Source: Angelakisella massiliensis
GTDB lineage: Bacteria; Bacillota; Clostridia; Oscillospirales; Ruminococcaceae
Assembly: GCF_900104675.1 (NCBI RefSeq)
Contig: NZ_LT629945.1
Coordinates: 2,929,683-2,993,682, forward strand
Length of the DNA: 64,000 nt
Direction of reading: 5' to 3'
Within the stretch, counting starts at the first letter, position 1. Every line of letters starts with the position of its first letter. Below are positions 59,787 through 64,000 of the stretch, one piece after another. Both the position numbers and the translations under genes were made by a program. Below the pieces are notes generated by a model that saw nothing but the letters and a program-made list of their open reading frames with translations, was not told the DNA's origin and did no database searches.

Positions 59787-60479
59787 TTATTCTTGGATTT
59801 GGCTCAAATCAAATGCACCGTTCTCAATCAACTTCAAAATTGTGTCTGCCAAGTTGTTTTTTACAGTTTCACTTTCATTTTCAACGCCAGAATACTCTAC
59901 ATAAATAGTGTTCTCTCCCATATCAAAGGTTGCATAATATATTACGGTTTTGACACCTTGACTATTTGACTTTGTTACGAAATATCCTGCGTTGATATCA
60001 ACGCCGTCTACACTTGAAGTGATTGTATTTCCATCAATGATAGTATCTAATAGATTTACACCCTGTTTAGAAACTACCATTCTTGTATCATCAATTTTTC
60101 CCTCAAAACCCAGAATATTATGATTGTCAGCATCAAAATAAGCATCTGCGGTAACAGGCAAGTCTGCAAAAAGCATTTCAATTTCAGCATCGCTCAAAGG
60201 TCTTGTTGTTACATTTAAGTTAATTGAAGATTGTGATAAGTCATTTTTAACAAAAGTAATTGTTTCTCCATCATTCAGCGTGGCAATATCGTTTTTTGTA
60301 CCAAACAGATTGCTTTGAAAAACTCCCACTCCAATCACAGCAACGAGTACGAAGCAAGCTGCAACAGACACCCATTTTTGCCGATTAGTTATTTTACTTG
60401 TTTTTTTCATAGGTTCAGCCTCCTTAATATACTGATTATCGACATTTCCCAATGCCCTTAAAAGTTTCTTTTCTTTCAT
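59787..60479 (-). CDS. Putative membrane anti-sigma factor
   Basis: 230 residues; ATG overlaps the sigma-gene stop (ATGA). An N-terminal cytoplasmic part of ~35 residues (LLRALGNVDNQYIKEAEPMK), one membrane helix (~37-54, WVSVAACFVLVAVIGVGVF) and a ~170-residue outside domain (Asp/Asn-rich). Topology and coupling match sigma/anti-sigma pairs in Clostridia. The N-terminus is short for a full anti-sigma domain, so the assignment rests on context. Confidence 0.75.
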   Translation of the reverse strand: MKEKKLLRALGNVDNQYIKEAEPMKKTSKITNRQKWVSVAACFVLVAVIGVGVFQSNLFGTKNDIATLNDGETITFVKNDLSQSSINLNVTTRPLSDAEIEMLFADLPVTADAYFDADNHNILGFEGKIDDTRMVVSKQGVNLLDTIIDGNTITSSVDGVDINAGYFVTKSNSQGVKTVIYYATFDMGENTIYVEYSGVENESETVKNNLADTILKLIENGAFDLSQIQE

Positions 60480-61036
60480 ACAGAGATACCTTCTTTCTCT
60501 AACAATTTTTTGAGTTCGTTCCTTGAACGAAATAATGACATCTTGATTTTGCTCTCGCTCATACCATATTCCGTTGCAATTTCTTTAATGGGCGATAAAT
60601 ACCAATATCTTCTCATAAAGATTTTTCGCTGTTCTAATGACAGGGAAGAAAGAAAGCGGTTGAGAATATCCGTTAGAGCGATTTCTTCAACAATGTTTTC
60701 TGTACTATCCAACGATGGTATGCACTCTTGTATTTCATCAAAAACCAATGGCATTTGCCCACCATTACGTTTCTTTGCATTAAGCAGTTCGTACCTGTCC
60801 AAAGATAGGTTGCGAGTAATCTTCCCTAAAAAAGTTTTTAGGACAGATGGACGGTTAGGCGGTATGCTGTTCCAAGCTCTTAAATAAGTATCATTTACAC
60901 ATTCCTCGCTATCTTCGTCATTGTGAAGAATATTAAAGGCTATGTATCTGCAATACTTTCCGTATTTTTTTGAAGTTTCGGATATAGCAGCTTCGGAGCG
61001 CTCCCAATATAAATCTAATATCTGCTTATCATCCAT
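60476..61036 (-). CDS. ECF-type RNA polymerase sigma factor
   Basis: 186 residues; AAAGGAGG upstream. Region 2: YIAFNILHNDEDSEECVNDT with YLRAWNSIPP. Region 4: LSLEQRKIFMRRYWYLSPIK, EIATEYGMSESKIKMSLFRS. It is a cargo regulator on the nested element, coupled to the membrane protein downstream. Target promoters are unknown; the 340 bases upstream (61037-61376) hold a terminator but no gene. Confidence 0.92.
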   Translation of the reverse strand: MDDKQILDLYWERSEAAISETSKKYGKYCRYIAFNILHNDEDSEECVNDTYLRAWNSIPPNRPSVLKTFLGKITRNLSLDRYELLNAKKRNGGQMPLVFDEIQECIPSLDSTENIVEEIALTDILNRFLSSLSLEQRKIFMRRYWYLSPIKEIATEYGMSESKIKMSLFRSRNELKKLLEKEGISV

Positions 61037-61321
61037 AGGCTTCTCCTCCTTTCCCTTGTATTAAGGCCTTTCACCCTAATAAACGGGAAAAATGTGTCAA
61101 GCGTCACTTAAATTCAAAAAATATTTATTCAAAGATTAGCTTTCATTTTTTGAAAGAATATAATAAAACAGCAAAAGGCTTACACCTACAAGTCTCTTAA
61201 TATTCAATGCGGAAAATTACAATTCATCACTCTCATTTTAACACATCATACCATCTTTATGAACTTTCAATTTAACCACTTCCATTACACTCACGACTTA
61301 ATGACTTCTTGAATACTTCCC

Positions 61322-61356
61322 GAAAAAGAAAACTGCCATCAGTAAAGACAGCAGTT
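61322..61356 (-). terminator. Terminator after tnpV
   Basis: AACTGCCATC (61331-61340) pairs with GACAGCAGTT (61347-61356), two G-U pairs, followed on the minus strand by TTCTTTTTC. It isolates the recombinase/TnpV unit from the sigma genes. Confidence 0.82.
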
Positions 61357-61376
61357 CCTTTTCGGCTGGTATGCTA

Positions 61377-61754
61377 TTAGGAATACACAATATCGTTCAA
61401 TACAATCTCATCTGCACAGGCTCGGATATTATTCATCAATCCGACCCATCTCATCATATCCTCCGCTTTCAGTTGTTCCGTCACACCTTGTTTTCTTGCC
61501 ATTTCCTTTATCAGATACTCCGCCATATTACACGCCGAAGTATCAATTTCAGCAAGGTGTTCATATAACTTTCCGCTTGTAAGCAGATTGCAATATAAGA
61601 CTTTCCTATGCTCCCTCAAATATCTTTCCCTCATTCTTCCGTATTTTGTGAGCGTAGGCGGTTCTTCGTTTTCTATCGTCAAGCAGGGATAGTAATAATC
61701 TCCGATGAGTTCGTACTGGATACCAGTTCTTTCGTCTGTAATAAATCTTTGCAT
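61377..61754 (-). CDS. tnpV: TnpV-family transposon protein
   Basis: 125 residues from the ATG at 61754 (AAAGGAG 8 bases upstream). MQRFITDERTGIQYELIGDY at the start and LGKYGRMRERYLREHR-like segment (LTKYGRMRERYLREHRKVLY) match TnpV proteins of TnpX-type elements. Its 5' end overlaps the recombinase gene by 76 bases in another frame. Role unknown. Confidence 0.85.
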   Translation of the reverse strand: MQRFITDERTGIQYELIGDYYYPCLTIENEEPPTLTKYGRMRERYLREHRKVLYCNLLTSGKLYEHLAEIDTSACNMAEYLIKEMARKQGVTEQLKAEDMMRWVGLMNNIRACADEIVLNDIVYS

Positions 61755-63799
61755 TCTGATTTCTCCTTTCGCTTCTTGTGATAAAATTCCAAAGATTTCT
61801 CGTTGTGATTTTGCTTTTGACATTCTTCGGAACAGAATTTCTGCTGACTGTGTGCAGGCCAGTAGGTACTGCCACACACAGCACATACACGCTGACGATA
61901 ATAATGATTTCCTTTTTCTGCTTCTCTGTCGGCTTTTGTCTTATCCTGCCTTGCCTGATAGCAACAATCCTTTGAACAGAATATCTGTCGGTTACTTGTA
62001 GGCACAAACTCTTTTTGACAGTGAGGACATATCTTTGTCTTGACGATTTCTCCACCGTTTTCAGCGAGTTTTTTCGCCTTTCGCTTCTCTCGGTAGGCTT
62101 TTTCACGCTCACGCTGTTTTGCCAAGCGTTCCATCTCAATCTGTTCTTCCTGTGCCTTTATTTCAGCAAGTTCTTCTTCTGTATAGGCAATATCGACCTG
62201 CCCGACATAGTTGAAGTAAATATCAACCTTTTGTGTCCTTGCTTTTCCCACACCCTCTGCTTCATAAACCACAATCTTGTCAATGAGTTCAGCAAACATC
62301 AAATCGGAAATTTCTGTCGGCTCTTTGCACTTGCGAATTAAAGAAATGAAATGCTTAATATCAACAGCATTTACTTTTTCTTCGGTAAGTTCCTTTTCCA
62401 TTTCCTCAATCTTCGTTTCCAGTTCAGCCTGTTCGTCATCGTACTGCTTCATCAGTTGCTTATACTGTCTTTCGGGCAGTAATCCCGAAACAAGATTTTC
62501 ATACAAGCCACGAATAAGTTTAGACAATTCATCGTATCGCTTCTGAAAACGGTGCAATTCCGATTTATTGTGCTTTGGCTTTTCTGTCTGCTTTTCATTC
62601 CAAAGTGCTTGAAGTTCCTTTGCAAAGGCTTCTTCGTCATTCAGAACAAATCTTGATAATCGTTTGACAGCCGATAATATCAAGGCTTCAACATTATCAG
62701 CACTAATTGAATGGGCAGAGCAGGAGTTTACTCTGCTTGCATACCCACCGCAACGGTAAGAATACTGCACCGAACGGTCTTTTTTACTGTAATGCGTTTG
62801 CAGGGTCATTCTTCTGCCACAATCCGCACAGTACAGATAACCGCTTAAACGGTTGCTATGCGTACCTTTGGCTGCTGTCCTGTTCGCTCGTTTCTTTCGC
62901 TTCTGAACGCTGTCCCAAAGTTCCTGCGAGATGATAGGCTCGTGCGTATTATAAAATACATACTGTTCATCTTCATCGGTATTCTTTCTTTTGTGCAGTT
63001 TGAAATTGGTGCTGACCGATTTACGCAAAACAGTATGACCGAGATATTCCTGTCTGCTTAAAATCGCTCTTATGGTTGACATTCCCCAAAGATACGGGTC
63101 TGTAAACTTTATTCCATTATACTGTTCGGGGTGATATTCCTTTGCGTGTGCAGCCGGAATTAAAACCTTTTCTTCGGTAAGCAATTCAGCGATTGCTCTC
63201 GGACTTTTGCCCTCGTTGGCAAGCAGAAAGATACGCTTTACCACCTCAGAAGCCACAGGGTCAACGACAAGCGTTTGTTTGTCGGTTGCTAATCGGTTAT
63301 ATCCATAGGGAATTGAACCGCTACAACGCTTTCCGTCTTTCATACGAGCATCAAACACAGCCTTAATTTTATTGCTTGTGTCTTTGGCGTACCATTCGTT
63401 CATTATATTCAAAAATGGGGCAAAGTCATTATCAGAAGCATTATTACTGTCAATGCTGTTGTTTATTGCAAGAAAACGGACATCTTTCTGTGGGAACAGA
63501 ACTTCCGTATAAAAGCCGACTTGCAGATAGTTTCGTCCTAATCGGCTCATATCCTTAACAATAATCGTTGCGACATTTCCTGCTTCTACTTCCTTAATCA
63601 ACTCCTGAAAACTCGGACGATTGAAATTCACACCCGAAAAACCATCGTCAGTAAAATGACGGATATTCGTAAAGCCATTTCTTCGGGCGTAATCTTCCAA
63701 GTATTGCTTTTGGTTGGTGATTGAATTTGACTCACCATTGAGGTCATCATCTCTTGATAAACGCTCATAAATTGCTGTAATCTTTGAAGTCCTTGACAT
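61679..63799 (-). CDS. tnpX: Large serine recombinase (TnpX/TndX type)
   Basis: 706 residues. The catalytic domain (1-150) has AIYERLSRDDDLNGESNSI with the nucleophile Ser15, DDGFSGVNFNRPSFQELI and VKDMSRLGRNYLQVG. The recombinase domain, zinc ribbon (YCADCGRRMTL) and coiled coil follow to ~540. The last ~110 residues add two Cys pairs-rich modules: CPHCQKEF...FCSKDCC and CAVCGSTYW...FCSEECQ. It excises the element as a circle and inserts it at a short core. AAGGAGG lies upstream of the ATG. Confidence 0.94.
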   Translation of the reverse strand: MSRTSKITAIYERLSRDDDLNGESNSITNQKQYLEDYARRNGFTNIRHFTDDGFSGVNFNRPSFQELIKEVEAGNVATIIVKDMSRLGRNYLQVGFYTEVLFPQKDVRFLAINNSIDSNNASDNDFAPFLNIMNEWYAKDTSNKIKAVFDARMKDGKRCSGSIPYGYNRLATDKQTLVVDPVASEVVKRIFLLANEGKSPRAIAELLTEEKVLIPAAHAKEYHPEQYNGIKFTDPYLWGMSTIRAILSRQEYLGHTVLRKSVSTNFKLHKRKNTDEDEQYVFYNTHEPIISQELWDSVQKRKKRANRTAAKGTHSNRLSGYLYCADCGRRMTLQTHYSKKDRSVQYSYRCGGYASRVNSCSAHSISADNVEALILSAVKRLSRFVLNDEEAFAKELQALWNEKQTEKPKHNKSELHRFQKRYDELSKLIRGLYENLVSGLLPERQYKQLMKQYDDEQAELETKIEEMEKELTEEKVNAVDIKHFISLIRKCKEPTEISDLMFAELIDKIVVYEAEGVGKARTQKVDIYFNYVGQVDIAYTEEELAEIKAQEEQIEMERLAKQREREKAYREKRKAKKLAENGGEIVKTKICPHCQKEFVPTSNRQIFCSKDCCYQARQDKTKADREAEKGNHYYRQRVCAVCGSTYWPAHSQQKFCSEECQKQNHNEKSLEFYHKKRKEKSECKDLLQTKELVSSTNSSEIITIPA

Positions 63800-64000
63800 T
63801 CTCTTATCCTCCTTTCTTTATGTAATCTGATTTAGCATTACAGGGATTACTCCCTCTGCTAATAGGAGAAAATAGGGGTGCAAAGCGGAACTGTTTTTCA
63901 AGAAAATTAAAAGATTTTTTTGAAGTTCCAAAACCGATTTTGATAGCCTATTTTCAATTTAGGAACGCATTATTTATCGTCCTACTAAATTATATCCTTC
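63800..64000. other. End region of the nested element, no gene
   Basis: AT-rich sequence upstream of the recombinase gene; contains its promoter and possibly the element's right end, which cannot be placed without the flanking gene. Confidence 0.35.

Larger units (their letters stand above)
31573..64000. mobile_element. Tn1549-like integrative conjugative element (defective), right end outside the window
   Basis: It starts beside tRNA-Ser with integrase, excisionase and MazF-like genes and continues through conjugation, mobilisation and accessory genes to a truncated helicase/methylase gene interrupted by a second element at ~56,450. A second copy of the tRNA 3' end (attachment repeat) was not found before 64,000. 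The secretion-channel genes VirB4, VirB6, PrgI-like and NlpC/P60, which follow the pilin genes in this family, are absent. Confidence 0.8.
56444..64000. mobile_element. Tn4451/TnpX-type nested mobilisable element
   Basis: It carries, in order on the minus strand from the right, a large serine recombinase, TnpV, an ECF sigma/anti-sigma pair, small Cys protein, RecA-like ATPase, MobV relaxase and TnpW. Base composition is visibly more AT-rich than the surrounding element. The left end interrupts the helicase gene near 56,444-56,460; the right end is beyond or just inside the window end (63,800-64,000 has no gene). Confidence 0.82.

Noticed and set aside
31573..64000. Second attachment repeat matching the tRNA-Ser 3' end
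   Set aside because: No second copy of the T-arm/acceptor sequence was seen in the window; the right end of the element must lie outside or be lost.
1..64000. CRISPR arrays or rRNA genes
   Set aside because: No regularly spaced 25-40-base repeats and no rRNA sequence were seen on either strand.

Overview
The window looks like chromosome from a moderately GC-rich Clostridia-class Firmicute, probably a gut Oscillospiraceae-type organism. Supporting this are consensus AGGAGG ribosome-binding sites, sigma-A-like promoters with 17-bp spacers, a tryptophan T-box, lipoproteins with Firmicute signal peptides, and a Tn1549-like integrative element carrying a Tn4451-type nested element. No species is assigned.

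Bases 1-31,570 are host chromosome. From 1 to 9,960, all on the minus strand, lies a signalling or envelope cluster. A membrane Ser/Thr kinase with an extracytoplasmic TPR tail is followed by a 47-residue membrane protein, a double zinc-ribbon coiled-coil protein, a membrane/zinc-ribbon protein with seven TVLL-like repeats, a membrane von Willebrand factor A protein and a TPR/RCC1-like protein. Two paralogous TPR lipoproteins with their own promoter lie downstream. Next come purine nucleoside phosphorylase; a four-gene methyltransferase/FecCD-type metal-chelate ABC operon behind a ~208-nt leader; an alpha/beta hydrolase; citrate lyase ligase (citC); a LysR regulator; a GNAT acetyltransferase; a T-box-controlled three-gene ABC transporter whose specifier codon reads UGG (Trp), hence trpXYZ; a UPF0173 hydrolase; threonine aldolase; an ApbE lipoprotein; an IS5-family insertion; a GT2 glycosyltransferase; and a flavin-reductase-like protein.

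An intact tRNA-Ser(CGA) at 31,479 is preceded by two decayed copies of its 5' half, each joined to a diverged ~135-bp repeat. Immediately after the tRNA begins an integrative conjugative element: tyrosine integrase, excisionase, MazF-like toxin and a sigma-like factor whose Shine-Dalgarno is buried in a 16-bp hairpin, then (from 38.4 kb) SpoVG, pilin-like proteins, a coupling protein split in two, accessory genes, a MobP-type relaxase with its ribbon-helix-helix partner and a candidate oriT, and a truncated helicase/methylase. The VirB4/VirB6/peptidase part of the secretion system is missing at the point where two IS110 copies sit, so the element is probably defective for self-transfer.

Three IS110 copies (35,068; 36,899; 52,238) carry a structured ~140-nt segment upstream of the transposase that fits a bridge RNA. 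Its donor loop matches both element ends. Its target loop differs between copy 2 and copies 1/3, and the difference tracks the left flank of each insertion. Copy 3 splits an element gene into two in-frame halves.

From about 56,444 to beyond the window end, a lower-GC nested element (TnpW, MobV relaxase, RecA-like ATPase, ECF sigma/anti-sigma pair, TnpV, large serine recombinase) interrupts the helicase gene.
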